Assembly (NCBI GenBank): GCA_041687455.1
Contig: JAWLBY010000005.1
Coordinates: 62,001-126,000, forward strand
DNA: 64,000 bases
Reading direction: 5' to 3'
From: JAWLBY01 sp041687455
GTDB lineage: Bacteria; Pseudomonadota; Gammaproteobacteria; Xanthomonadales; Xanthomonadaceae
Position 1 is the first letter of the stretch. Each line of letters begins with the position of its first letter. Position numbers and translations under genes: made by a program. The notes beneath the pieces are model-generated. The model made no database searches. It saw only the letters and a list, made by a program, of their open reading frames with translations, and was not told where the DNA came from. Shown here piece by piece: positions 9,114-17,927 of this stretch.

Positions 9114-9486
9114 TCCGGGCGGAACGATTGATTGCGAACGATTGCGCCTGCGGGCACCTGTGATCGCCCGCAATGCGGTCCGGCGTGGCGACGAATGTCG
9201 ATTCGCGCGCGCCCCCTGACGGCACCGCCACTCCCGGCGCCCACGAGCGCCGCGCCCGACAGCCCAACTGTCCGCCACGCTCCGGCCCGGCTTGACAGCC
9301 CGCGAGCGGCTGTGGCTCAACTGAATTAAGGAATCCGGCCCCGGCAACGGGGGCCGGAGACCGCCGCATGCCGCCGCGATCGCAAAACGAACGCTCCGGT
9401 CGCACGTAATCGGCTCCGGACGCTGTACGCTACGCCGCCCGGCGCCTTCGCCGGCCCCGACTCGCCCCTGCAGGACCAGCAAACCC
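9114..9486. other. Intergenic region smg-topA (373 bp)
   Basis: No gene is supported here. A 9-bp GC-rich stem with a 7-nt loop lies at 9334-9358 (TCCGGCCCC/GGGGCCGGA); it has no T-run on the plus strand, so it could be a weak terminator for smg or leader structure for topA. The topA promoter should lie here, but no convincing -35/-10 pair was found. Confidence 0.5.
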
Positions 9487-12027
9487 ATGGCGAAAAACCT
9501 GCTCATCGTCGAGTCGCCGGCCAAGGCCAAGACGATCAACAAGTATCTCGGCAAGGACTTCCATGTGCTGGCGTCCTACGGCCATGTGCGCGATCTGGTG
9601 CCGAAGGAAGGCGCGGTGGATCCCGACCACGACTTCGCGATGAACTACACGCTGATCGACAAGAACGAGCGGCATGTCGAGGCGATCGCGAAAGCGGCCA
9701 GGGCCGCCGATGCGCTCTATCTCGCGACCGACCCGGACCGCGAAGGCGAGGCGATCAGTTGGCACATCGCCGAGATCCTGCGTGAGCGCGGCCTGCTGAA
9801 GGACAAGCCGCTGCACCGCGTCGTGTTCACCGAGATCACGCCGCGCGCGATCAAGGAAGCGATCGCGAAGCCACGCGACGTCTCGAACGACCTGGTCAAC
9901 GCGCAGCAGGCGCGCCGCGCGCTCGACTATCTGGTCGGCTTCAATCTGTCGCCGGTGCTGTGGCGCAAGGTGCAGCGCGGCCTGTCGGCCGGTCGCGTGC
10001 AGAGCCCGGCGCTGCGCATGATCGTCGAGCGCGAGGAACAGATCGAAGCCTTCGTCGCTCGCGAATACTGGACCGTCGAGGCGCAGCTCGCGCACGACGT
10101 CACGCCGTTCAATGCCCGGCTGCTGCAGCTCGACGGCAGGAAGTTCGAGCAGTTCGACCTGACCAACGAGCGCGACGCCGAAGCGGCGCGCCAGCGGCTC
10201 GAGCAGGCGGCGGCCGGCAGGCTGGTCGTGGCCGACGTGCAGAGCAAGGAGCGCAAGCGCCGGCCGGCGGCACCGTTCATCACCTCGACGCTGCAGCAGG
10301 AAGCCGCGCGCAAGCTCGGCTTCTCGACCAGCCGGACGATGCGGATCGCGCAGAAGCTGTACGAAGGCGTCGCGCTCGGCGACGAAGACACGGTCGGCCT
10401 GATCAGCTACATGCGTACCGACTCGACCCACCTGTCGGACGAGGCGATCGCGGAACTGCGGCAGACCATCGTTCGCGAGTTCGGCCCGCACGCGCTGCCG
10501 GCGCAGGCCAACGTCTACAAGACCAAGTCGAAGAACGCGCAGGAAGCGCATGAGGCGATCCGCCCGACCTCGGCCCTGCGCACGCCGGGCTCGGTCGCGC
10601 GCTTCCTCGATCCGGATGCGGCGCGGCTGTACGAGCTGATCTGGAAGCGCAGTGTCGCCTCGCAGATGGTCCCGGCCACGCTGAACACGGTATCGGTCGA
10701 CCTGGCCGCCGGCGACGCACACCGGTTCCGCGCCAGCGGCACCACGGTCATCGACCCCGGCTTCCTCGCCGTCTACGAGGAAGGCCGCGACCAGAAAGGC
10801 CCGGAAGACGACGACCAGGGCCGCAAGCTGCCGCAACTGCGGGTCGGCGAAGCGATCAAGCTGGCCGCGATCGTCGCCGACCAGCATTTCACCGAGCCGC
10901 CGCCGCGCTATTCCGAAGCAAGCCTGGTCAAGGCGCTCGAGGAGCACGGCATCGGCCGACCGTCGACCTACGCCAGCATCATCCAGGTGCTGCTGAACCG
11001 CGAGTACGTCTATCTCGACAGCCGACGTTTCAAGCCGACCGATGTCGGCCGCGCGGTCGCCAGGTTCCTGTCCGGTCATTTCAGCCAGTATGTCGATTAC
11101 GACTTCACCGCACGGCTCGAGGACGAACTCGATGCGGTCAGTCGTGGCGAGGAGGACTGGCTGCCGCTGATGGAGCGGTTCTGGAAGCCGTTCAAGTCGC
11201 TGGTCGAGGAAAAGAGCCAGTCGGTCGACCGTTCGGAGGCGACCGGCGCCCGCGCGCTCGGCGCCGATCCGGTGTCCGGCAAGCCGGTCAGCGTGCGGCT
11301 CGGTCGCTACGGGCCGTTCGCGCAGATCGGCAGCGCCGACGACGAGGACAAGCCGAAATTCGCGTCGCTGCGGCCCGGCCAGAGCATGCACACGATCACG
11401 CTGGCCGACGCGCTCGAACTGTTCAAGCTGCCACGCACGCTCGGTGACGACAACGGCGAGCCGGTCTCGGTCGCGATCGGCCGCTTCGGGCCGTTCGCCA
11501 AGCGCGGCAGCACCTACGCCTCGCTGAAGAAGGAAGACGATCCGTACACGATCGACTTCGAGACTGCGCTGGCGCGGATCCGCGAGAAGGAAGAGGCGGC
11601 CGCCAACCGGATCATCAAGCAGTTCGACGGCTCCGACATCCAGATCCTCAACGGACGTTACGGTCCTTACGTGACCAACGGCGCCAGGAACGGCCGCATC
11701 CCGAAGGATCGCGAACCGGCCTCGCTGACGCTGGCCGAATGCGAAGCGATCATCGCTGCCGCGCCGGACCGTCCGGCCCGCGGCCGTGGCGCGGCGAAGA
11801 AGGCTGCGGCAAAGAAGACCGTCGCCAGAAAGCCGGCCGCCGAGGGCGCGCCGGCAAAGAAGGCCGCAGCGAAGAAGCCGGCAGCGAAGAAGCCGGCCGC
11901 GAAGAAGGCGGCTGCGAAGAAAACCGCGAGCAAGACCGCGGCCAGGAAGGCTTCGGCCAAGCAGCCGGCGGCGAAGAAGTCGACCGCGACAAAGCGCAGC
12001 GCAGCGCGTAAGTCGGCGGCGGGCTGA
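9487..12027 (+). CDS. topA: DNA topoisomerase I with Lys/Ala-rich tail
   Basis: Relaxes negative supercoils by transient single-strand breakage. 846 residues: TOPRIM domain at the start (LLIVESPAKAKTINKYLG, ATDPDREGEAISWH), the active-site Tyr308 in SYMRTDSTH, and the type IA body. The C-terminal part lacks the Cys4 zinc fingers of E. coli TopA. It has instead three topo-C repeats ending in GRYGPF, GRFGPF and GRYGPY near residues 600-740, followed by about 75 residues of AAKK-type repeats (from about 770). Such basic tails are known to aid DNA binding and processivity in other TopA proteins. An AT-poor, repeat-rich tail of this kind is also prone to length change. Confidence 0.97.
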   Translation: MAKNLLIVESPAKAKTINKYLGKDFHVLASYGHVRDLVPKEGAVDPDHDFAMNYTLIDKNERHVEAIAKAARAADALYLATDPDREGEAISWHIAEILRERGLLKDKPLHRVVFTEITPRAIKEAIAKPRDVSNDLVNAQQARRALDYLVGFNLSPVLWRKVQRGLSAGRVQSPALRMIVEREEQIEAFVAREYWTVEAQLAHDVTPFNARLLQLDGRKFEQFDLTNERDAEAARQRLEQAAAGRLVVADVQSKERKRRPAAPFITSTLQQEAARKLGFSTSRTMRIAQKLYEGVALGDEDTVGLISYMRTDSTHLSDEAIAELRQTIVREFGPHALPAQANVYKTKSKNAQEAHEAIRPTSALRTPGSVARFLDPDAARLYELIWKRSVASQMVPATLNTVSVDLAAGDAHRFRASGTTVIDPGFLAVYEEGRDQKGPEDDDQGRKLPQLRVGEAIKLAAIVADQHFTEPPPRYSEASLVKALEEHGIGRPSTYASIIQVLLNREYVYLDSRRFKPTDVGRAVARFLSGHFSQYVDYDFTARLEDELDAVSRGEEDWLPLMERFWKPFKSLVEEKSQSVDRSEATGARALGADPVSGKPVSVRLGRYGPFAQIGSADDEDKPKFASLRPGQSMHTITLADALELFKLPRTLGDDNGEPVSVAIGRFGPFAKRGSTYASLKKEDDPYTIDFETALARIREKEEAAANRIIKQFDGSDIQILNGRYGPYVTNGARNGRIPKDREPASLTLAECEAIIAAAPDRPARGRGAAKKAAAKKTVARKPAAEGAPAKKAAAKKPAAKKPAAKKAAAKKTASKTAARKASAKQPAAKKSTATKRSAARKSAAG

Positions 12028-12319
12028 CGGCGGCGGGGCGCCGCGCGCTCCGTGTGGCTGCAACTGCGCTGACGATCCAGGACGGCCGCCCGCAGGGGCG
12101 GCTTCAGCCGCGATCTCTCGCCGAGCGCTGCCGACGCGCGTGGCCATCCGCAAGGCGCTGACCCGCTTGCCGTCGCCCCCGCGCAGGCGGGGGCTCAGCG
12201 ACTTGAACCACGAGCACACGGCACTGGGCGCGCGCCTGCGGGGGCGACGAGCAAGGACAAGGCCGTGGCGACGCAGCCTGTGTAAACCTGCGGCCAGGCG
12301 TTGACGCAGCCTGCGCAGG
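12028..12319. repeat. Short-repeat cluster between topA and the VOC gene
   Basis: Holds three repeat types and no gene. A REP-type palindrome (GCGGCTTCAGCCGC core) lies at 12092-12114. A pair of inverted CGCCCCCGCGCAGGCGGGGG-type elements lies at 12171-12195 and 12230-12250. Two 32-33 bp tandem units (12270-12302 and 12303-12334) follow, and the second is the 3' end of the VOC gene. As a convergent gene end this is a usual place for such elements and may provide transcription stops for topA and the VOC gene. Confidence 0.7.
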
Positions 12320-12706
12320 CTACGGCCAGTCGTTGACGCCGGGACCCCAGTCTTCGCCGTGCTTGCGGACGACGCAGAAGCGCTGCCCGGTCGGTGCCTC
12401 CATGACCCACCAGCGCTCGCGCGGGAATGCGACCCGCCTGGCGCCGAGCGCCTCGAGCCGGGCCACTTCGGCGTCGAGGTCGTCGGTCTCGATGTCGAGA
12501 TGCACCCGCGACGGGTGCTCGACCGTCTGCACCTCGATGTGCAGATCGCCGGGGCCGTCACGCAACTGCGCATAGCGACCGCCGCCGTCCTGGTCGGGAT
12601 CGATCACCGGCAGGCCGAGTGCACCGGACCAGAACCGGGATGCGTCGTCCAGCGACTCGGTCTGGCAGTCGATGATGAAGCCGGCGAGGCGGCTGCGGTG
12701 GGCCAT
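12320..12706 (-). CDS. VOC (glyoxalase/bleomycin-resistance) family protein
   Basis: 128 residues with the VOC beta-alpha-beta fold pattern: LAGFIIDCQ, FWSGALGLPVIDP, LHIEVQTV and VHLDIETDDLDAEVARLEALGA, ending in GQRFCVVRKHGEDWGPGVND. This resembles small metal-dependent VOC proteins often annotated as glyoxalase-like; the substrate is unknown. The start at 12706 is preferred over the ATG at 12721 because GGAG lies 9 nt upstream. Monocistronic between the topA 3' region and the E2 gene. Its last codons are part of an imperfect tandem duplication. Confidence 0.8.
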   Translation of the reverse strand: MAHRSRLAGFIIDCQTESLDDASRFWSGALGLPVIDPDQDGGGRYAQLRDGPGDLHIEVQTVEHPSRVHLDIETDDLDAEVARLEALGARRVAFPRERWWVMEAPTGQRFCVVRKHGEDWGPGVNDWP

Positions 12707-12817
12707 GCTCGGGTGCTCCATTCAAAGCTTCATTGTGGGCGCGGTCCGCCCGGCATGGCCGGAGGACGAGCGGGCGTCCTGCACGGGCGCCGCGTCGCGC
12801 GCGGCGCCCGTGGCCGC

Positions 12818-14197
12818 TCAGTCCGGCAGCGCCAGGTCGTCGAGCACCGCGCGCAGGAAGCGCGCCGCCTCGCCGCCGGTCGCGGCACGGTGGTCGAAGG
12901 TCAGCGACAGCGGGATGACCCGGTGCGCGGCAAAGCCGCCCATCACCGGCGTCATCTGGTGCCGCAGCCGGCCGGCGGCGAGGATCGCGACGCACGGCGG
13001 CACCACGATCGGCGTCGCGTAGCGCCCGGCGAACTTGCCGAAATTCGACAGGCTGATCGTGTAGCCGGACAGTTCCGAGGCCGGCACGCTGCGATCCTTG
13101 ACCTGCGCGACCAGCCGGTCGACGCCGGCACGGATGCCGGCCGCGTCGAGCACATCGGCGTTGCGCAGCGCCGGCACGAACAGGCCGTCCGGCGTGTCGA
13201 CCGCGATGCCGACGTCGACATGCCGGTGCAGCGTGCGGGTCAGCGTGTCGCCGTCGAACCAGGCGTTCAGTGCCGGCTCGGCCCGCGCGGCACGGACCAG
13301 CGCGCGGATCAGCCTGACCGTGACGTCCTGGCCGGCACGCCAGCCGTCGATGTCGGCGTCGTCGGTCAGCGTCGTCGCGACCACCTTGGCATGCGCGTCC
13401 GCCATCACCCGCGCCATGTTGCGGCGCACGCCGGTGATCGGCTCCGGCTGGCCGCTGGCGGCGGTGCCCGGTGGCTGCGTGCGCAGCGGCTTGCCGGACG
13501 CCGACAGCGCGGTGCGGCCGGCGCCGGTATCGGTTCTAACGGTCGCCGGTGGCGACGGCTGCGCGGGCATCGCTGCACGGCCGCCATCGGCGGCCCCGCC
13601 GCCGGCGGGCGGAACAGCGGCTTCACCGCTTTCGACGGCACGCTTGACGTCGGCCATCGTCACGACGCCGTCGGCTCCGGTCGGTCGCACGCGGCTGATG
13701 TCGACCTTCAGTTTCTTCGCCAGCGCACGCACCGCCGGCATCGCCTTGACGCCGCCGACCGCGACCGCCTGCTCCTGCCGCAACTGGTCGGATGCCTGCA
13801 TCGCGCCGACCACGGTGCCGGCATCACCGCTCGATGCCGCCGGGGTTGCCGGCGCCGCGGAAGGGGCGGTTGTTGCCGGCGCCGCCGCTGCTGCCGGCGC
13901 GTGGCCATGATGGTGACCGGTGTCGTGCGCTTCCTTGCGCTGCGGCAGGCTCGGGTCGAGTTCGAATTCGGCCAGCAGCGCGCCGGTCGCGATCACCGAA
14001 CCGGCATCGCCTCCGATGTTGACCAGCTTGCCGGAACACGGCGCCGGCACCTCGACCACCGCCTTGGCGGTCTCCATCGACACCAGCGGTTCGTCGAGCC
14101 GGGCGATCTGGCCGGGCTTGACCAGCCATTCGACGACGGTTGCGTCCGGCAACCCTTCGCCGAGGTCCGGCAGGTGGAAGCGTTTGATCTCGCTCAT
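12818..14197 (-). CDS. 2-oxoacid dehydrogenase E2 (dihydrolipoamide acyltransferase)
   Basis: 459 residues. A lipoyl domain at about 4-80 with the lipoylated Lys in METAKA, a long His- and Ala/Pro-rich linker (including HDTGHHHGH), a peripheral subunit-binding domain (MPAVRALAKKLKVD ... GADGVVTMADV) and a C-terminal acyltransferase domain. The terminal catalytic motif reads FDHRAATGGEAARF: the His is present but the Asp of the usual HRxxDG is Thr. It follows E1 alpha and E1 beta with a 4-nt overlap from the SH3-type gene. Whether the complex uses pyruvate or branched-chain 2-oxoacids cannot be settled here; no E3 gene is in the window. Confidence 0.9.
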   Translation of the reverse strand: MSEIKRFHLPDLGEGLPDATVVEWLVKPGQIARLDEPLVSMETAKAVVEVPAPCSGKLVNIGGDAGSVIATGALLAEFELDPSLPQRKEAHDTGHHHGHAPAAAAAPATTAPSAAPATPAASSGDAGTVVGAMQASDQLRQEQAVAVGGVKAMPAVRALAKKLKVDISRVRPTGADGVVTMADVKRAVESGEAAVPPAGGGAADGGRAAMPAQPSPPATVRTDTGAGRTALSASGKPLRTQPPGTAASGQPEPITGVRRNMARVMADAHAKVVATTLTDDADIDGWRAGQDVTVRLIRALVRAARAEPALNAWFDGDTLTRTLHRHVDVGIAVDTPDGLFVPALRNADVLDAAGIRAGVDRLVAQVKDRSVPASELSGYTISLSNFGKFAGRYATPIVVPPCVAILAAGRLRHQMTPVMGGFAAHRVIPLSLTFDHRAATGGEAARFLRAVLDDLALPD

Positions 14198-14559
14198 GCG
14201 TCGGTCTGTCCGATCTTGAGTTTGTCCGCCGGCAACCAGCCCCGGTCGCCGTCCCTGTTCTCGCACCACCAGCCGCCGATGCCCTGCCACAGCAGGCGCA
14301 CGGTGTCGCCGGATTGCGCGGCAATTTCCTGACTGCAGAACTCGGCGGTCGCACGGGTCTTGCCGCTCGGCGCCTCCAGCACCGCGACCGGCACCCAACC
14401 GGCGCTGATGCTGCCATCGTTGGCCCAGACCCAGGCCGGTCGCTCGGGATCGGGGCGGACGATGTTGACGACGTCGCCCGGCGACAGCGTCAGCGGCAGT
14501 TCGTCGGGCGGCACATGCGCCGCCACGACCTCGGCGGTCTTTGCCTTCAATACCATCAT
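14194..14559 (-). CDS. Small SH3-like protein within the 2-oxoacid dehydrogenase operon
   Basis: 121 residues (120 if the second ATG, at 14556, is used). No signal peptide. Two SH3-like halves can be read: LTLSPGDVVNIVR...WVWANDGSISAGWVPVAVLE and SGDTVRLLWQG...GWWCENRDGDRGWLPADKL, each with the Trp and the GWVP/GWLP ending of bacterial SH3 folds. The start overlaps the E1 beta stop (TGATG) and its stop overlaps the E2 start by 4 nt, so it is translated within the complex's operon. A role as an assembly or regulatory partner of the complex is inference. Not a standard E1/E2/E3 component. Confidence 0.75.
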   Translation of the reverse strand: MMVLKAKTAEVVAAHVPPDELPLTLSPGDVVNIVRPDPERPAWVWANDGSISAGWVPVAVLEAPSGKTRATAEFCSQEIAAQSGDTVRLLWQGIGGWWCENRDGDRGWLPADKLKIGQTDA

Positions 14560-15539
14560 CAGCTCCGTTCCATCGTGCGCCGCGCCGCGGCGACGATCCG
14601 CTCGACGCTCGGCAGGTACTTCATCTCGAGCCGGAACAGCGGCACGTGGGTATCCCATCCGGTCACCCGCTCGACCGGAGCAACGAGGTCGTACATCGAT
14701 TCCTCGGCCAGCCGCGCCGCGATTTCGGCGCCGAAGCCGGCGGTGCGCGGTGCCTCGTGCACGATCACGCAGCGGCCGGTCCTGGCGACCGACTCGCGGA
14801 TCGTCTCGAAATCGAGCGGACGCAGCGTCGCGACATCGATCACTTCGGCGCTGATGCCATCGGCGGCCAGCGCCTCGGCGGCTTCCAGCGTTTCCTTGAC
14901 CTGCGCGCCCCAGCTCACCAGCGTCACGTCGGTGCCGTCACGCAGCACGAAGCAGACATCGAGCGGCAGCGCCTCGCCGTCGTCGGCGACTTCCTCCTTG
15001 TACTGGCGGTAGATCCGCTTCGGCTCGAACCAGATCACCGGGTCCGGATCGCGGATCGCCGCCAGCAGCAGGCCGTAGGCGCGATGCGGCGACGACGGCA
15101 TCACCACGCGCAGGCCGGGCACATTGGTGAAGATCGCCTCGTTGGCCTCGCTGTGATGCTCCGGCGCGCGGATGCCGCCGCCCCACGGGATCCGCAGCAC
15201 CATCGGGCAGGACAGCCGACCGCGGGTGCGATTCCGGAAGCGCGCGGCGTGGCAGATGATGTGGTCGACCATCGGGTACACGAAGCCGTCGAACTGCGCT
15301 TCGGCGACCGGCTTCATGCCTTGCGTGGCGAGGCCGACGGTCAGACCGGCGATGGTCGTTTCGTCGAGTGGCGTGTCGAGCACGCGCTGGTTGCCGAAGC
15401 GTTGCTGCAGGCCGGCGGTGGCGCGGAACACGCCGCCGTTGACGCCGACGTCCTCGCCGAGGATCACGACGCTGTCGTCGTGCTCCAGCTCGTGCGCGAG
15501 CGCCATCGTCACGGCTTCGATCAGGGTGACGGCAGGCAT
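14559..15539 (-). CDS. pdhB: 2-oxoacid (pyruvate/branched-chain) dehydrogenase E1 beta subunit
   Basis: 326 residues of the transketolase-type beta chain of the heterotetrameric E1: VTLIEAVTMALAHEL, GEDVGVNGGVFRAT, DTPLDETTIAGLTVG, QFDGFVYPMVDHI, and the C-terminal VIDVATLRPLD and VIVHEAPRTAGFGAEI. It binds thiamine diphosphate jointly with E1 alpha and decarboxylates a 2-oxoacid. GAGGA 7 nt before the ATG is a good ribosome-binding site. It is separated from its partner pdhA by a 1.1-kb repeat array, unusual for genes that normally abut. Confidence 0.93.
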   Translation of the reverse strand: MPAVTLIEAVTMALAHELEHDDSVVILGEDVGVNGGVFRATAGLQQRFGNQRVLDTPLDETTIAGLTVGLATQGMKPVAEAQFDGFVYPMVDHIICHAARFRNRTRGRLSCPMVLRIPWGGGIRAPEHHSEANEAIFTNVPGLRVVMPSSPHRAYGLLLAAIRDPDPVIWFEPKRIYRQYKEEVADDGEALPLDVCFVLRDGTDVTLVSWGAQVKETLEAAEALAADGISAEVIDVATLRPLDFETIRESVARTGRCVIVHEAPRTAGFGAEIAARLAEESMYDLVAPVERVTGWDTHVPLFRLEMKYLPSVERIVAAARRTMERS

Positions 15540-16658
15540 CAGCAGGTCCTCGCGGTGGCGGCGGGGCAGGGGCGGTGGGGGTGCGCAGCGTCAGCACGGA
15601 CGCAGCGAAGCCCCTCTCCCGTCGGGAGAGGGGTTGGGGTGAGGGTCCGGCCGGCGCAGGGTGTAACGAACTGGAGGGTCCGGCCGGCGCGGGGTGTAAC
15701 GAACTGGCCGAGCAGATCGCCAGCGCCGGGGGCGTCGATCGACAGCCGGGCGAACTGCTGGTCCCTGCGATCCCGTACCCTCACCCCCGGCCCCTCTCCC
15801 GACCGGAGAGGCGAGCGGAGCGGGAGAGCGGAGCGAAACTGTGGCGGAGCGTGCACCTCACCCACGGGCCTTCTCCCAGCGCAGTGCCTCGGCGCGATGC
15901 GCCGCGAGTGCGGCAGCTCGGCGCGATTGGGGCGCGCTGCATCGGCACCGACGCAGCGAAGCCCCTCTCCCCGATCGGCACCGACGCAGCGAAGCCCCTC
16001 TCCCCGATCGGCACCGACGCGGCGAAGCCCCTCTCCCCGGTCGGCACCGACGCAGCGAAGCCCCTCTCCCCCCGGGAGAGGGGTTGGGGTGAGGGTCCGG
16101 CCGGCGCAGGGTGTAACGAACTGGCCGAGCAGATCGCCAGCGCCGGGGGCGTCGATCGACAGCCGGGCGAACTGCTGGTCCCTGCGATCCCGTACCCTCA
16201 CCCCCGGCCCCTCTCCCGACCGGAGAGGCGAGCGGAGCGGGAGAGCGGAGCGAAACTGTGGCGGAGCGTGCACCTCACCCACGGGCCTTCTCCCAGCGCA
16301 GTGCCTCGGCGCGATGCGCCGCGAGTGCGGCAGCTCGGCGCGATTGGGGCGCGCTGCATCGGCACCGACGCAGCGAAGCCCCTCTCCCCGATCGGCACCG
16401 ACGCAGCGAAGCCCCTCTCCCCGGTCGGCACCGACGCAGCGAAGCCCCTCTCCCCCCGGGAGAGGGGTTGGGGTGAGGGTCCGGCCGGCGCGGGGTGTAA
16501 CGAACTGGCCGAGCAGATCGCCAGCGCCGGGGGCGTCGATCGACAGCCGGGCGAACTGCTGGTCCCTGCGATCCCGTACCCTCACCCCCGGCCCCTCTCC
16601 CGACCGGAGAGGGGAGCGGAGCGGGAGAGCGGAGCGAACCTGTGGCGGAGCGTGCACC
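15540..16658. repeat. Tandem duplication array between pdhA and pdhB
   Basis: No gene is supported. Three long copies start at 15624, 16074 and 16458 (periods 450 and 384 bp). Each runs through a CCCTCACCCC-type stem-loop, a GTGTAACGAACTGG segment, a second stem-loop, and a copy of the last roughly 70-80 nt of the pdhA coding region (stop codon included). Within them a 33-bp unit (CGGCACCGACGCAGCGAAGC...) is repeated four times at 15943-16073 and three times at 16360-16457. A 33-bp local duplication at 15641/15674 accounts for the rest of the period difference (450 - 384 = 66 = 33 + 33). Long open frames on both strands here are an effect of the 33-bp periodicity. Confidence 0.9.
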
Positions 16659-17741
16659 TCACCCACGGGCCTTCTCCCAGCGCAGTGCCTCGGCGCGATG
16701 CGCCGCCACATCGTGCGGCAGCTCGGCGTACAGCGAATCGAACATCGCCTCGACCGGCGGCGGCAGCACTTCCAGGTAGGCATTGACCTCTTCGTCGACC
16801 CGCGCGTTGCACTGCTCCTTCCACGCCGCCTCACGGGCGTCGTCCCAGGCGCCGATGCCGGTCAGGTAGCTGCGCAGCCGCAGCAGCGGTTCGCGCTGCC
16901 AGGCAGCCTTGACCTCCTCCTCGCCGCGGTAGCGGCGCGCATCGTCGGCGGTCGTGTGATCCGACAGCCGATAGGTCACCGCCTCGATCACACTGCCGCC
17001 GTGGCCATTGCGGGCGCGTTTGAGCGCGTGATCCATCGCCGCGCGCATCGCGATCAGGTCGTTGCCGTCGACCTGCACGCAGTCGAGGCCGCCGGCCAGA
17101 CCCTTCTGTGCCAGCGTCTTCGCGCCGGTCTGCGCCGAACGCGGCACCGAGATCGCCCACTGGTTGTTGACGATCACCAGTACCAGTGGCAGCGCGTAGG
17201 CGCCGGCCGAATTCAAGGCCGAGTAGAAATCGGCCTTCGACGAGCCGCCGTCACCGCAGACCGCGACCGCGCAGCGCGGTTCGCCGCGCAGCTTGAACGC
17301 CAGCGCCGCGCCGGCAGCGTGCAGGCACTGGGTCGAGATCGGCACGCAGAACGGATAGTCGTGCGGTGGTCCGGAGAAATTGCTGCCGCGCTCGTCGCCA
17401 CCCCAGTACAGCAGCACCTCGCGCGGCTTGACGCCGCGGTGGAACATCGCGCCGTACTCGCGATACGACACTGCCAGCACGTCGTCGTACTGCATCGCCG
17501 AGCCGAGGCCGATGTGCGCGGCCTCGTGACCGAGACAGGACGCGTAGGTGCCGAGCTTGCCGGTCCGCTGCAGTGCGACGGCCTTGCTGTCGAAGGCGCG
17601 GGTGTAGGTCATCAGCTTGTACAGCTCGACCAGTTGCGCCGGATCGCGGGCGAACTCGGGCAGCTCGGCATCGCCGACCAGCCGGCCGTCCGGGCCGAGG
17701 TACTGCAGGTATTCGATTTCGAATGTCGCGGCGATGCTCAT
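16659..17741 (-). CDS. pdhA: 2-oxoacid (pyruvate/branched-chain) dehydrogenase E1 alpha subunit
   Basis: 360 residues with the thiamine-diphosphate motif GDGGSSKADFYSALNSAG...VIVNN, the SYREYGAMFHRG active-site segment and the phosphorylation-loop region YRLSDHTTADDARRYR. Start ATG at 17741 (MSIAATFEIEYLQ); an upstream in-frame start at 17801 has no family support. Partner of pdhB. The last 23-26 codons have been copied twice into the downstream array, in slightly altered form. The SDHTTADD loop is the type seen in xanthomonad enzymes annotated as pyruvate dehydrogenase, but a branched-chain substrate is possible. Confidence 0.92.
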   Translation of the reverse strand: MSIAATFEIEYLQYLGPDGRLVGDAELPEFARDPAQLVELYKLMTYTRAFDSKAVALQRTGKLGTYASCLGHEAAHIGLGSAMQYDDVLAVSYREYGAMFHRGVKPREVLLYWGGDERGSNFSGPPHDYPFCVPISTQCLHAAGAALAFKLRGEPRCAVAVCGDGGSSKADFYSALNSAGAYALPLVLVIVNNQWAISVPRSAQTGAKTLAQKGLAGGLDCVQVDGNDLIAMRAAMDHALKRARNGHGGSVIEAVTYRLSDHTTADDARRYRGEEEVKAAWQREPLLRLRSYLTGIGAWDDAREAAWKEQCNARVDEEVNAYLEVLPPPVEAMFDSLYAELPHDVAAHRAEALRWEKARG

Positions 17742-17875
17742 CGCGGTCCGCTCGTTGGGGTCCGCGTTTGATAGCAGCCGGGGCCACATGCGCGCAAGCA
17801 CGGATGGTCAACCGGGCCGACGGCGTTTCCGCTGCATGACGCGGCGAGCGACCGCCGCACTGCCGCCGGATGCGA

Positions 17876-17903
17876 CGAGGGCGCGACCGAAGCCGCGCCC
17901 TCG
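17876..17903 (-). terminator. Hairpin downstream of the exeM-like gene
   Basis: Perfect 10-bp stem CGAGGGCGCG/CGCGCCCTCG with an 8-nt loop, 25 bp after the stop of the nuclease gene. No T-run follows on the minus strand, so termination strength is uncertain. Confidence 0.4.
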
Positions 17904-17927
17904 TGCATTTGCTTCAACGTGGTCGGA

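Noticed and set aside
9334..9358. Possible riboswitch before topA
   Set aside because: Only a simple GC-rich hairpin; no known riboswitch core is recognisable.
9430..12573. A 1047-codon open frame on the minus strand covering topA
   Set aside because: Antisense shadow of a clear TopA protein; high GC gives long open frames on the opposite strand, and the translation is low-complexity (Arg/Ala/Leu) with no family pattern.
15943..16457. CRISPR-like regular repeats
   Set aside because: The 33-bp units abut directly with no variable spacers, and no cas genes are present; they are a tandem array.
15575..16786. Open frames of 403 (plus) and 431 (minus) codons through the pdhA-pdhB spacer
   Set aside because: The 33-bp repeat unit is a multiple of three, so frames stay open through it. 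The translations are the same short peptide repeated and have no start context.
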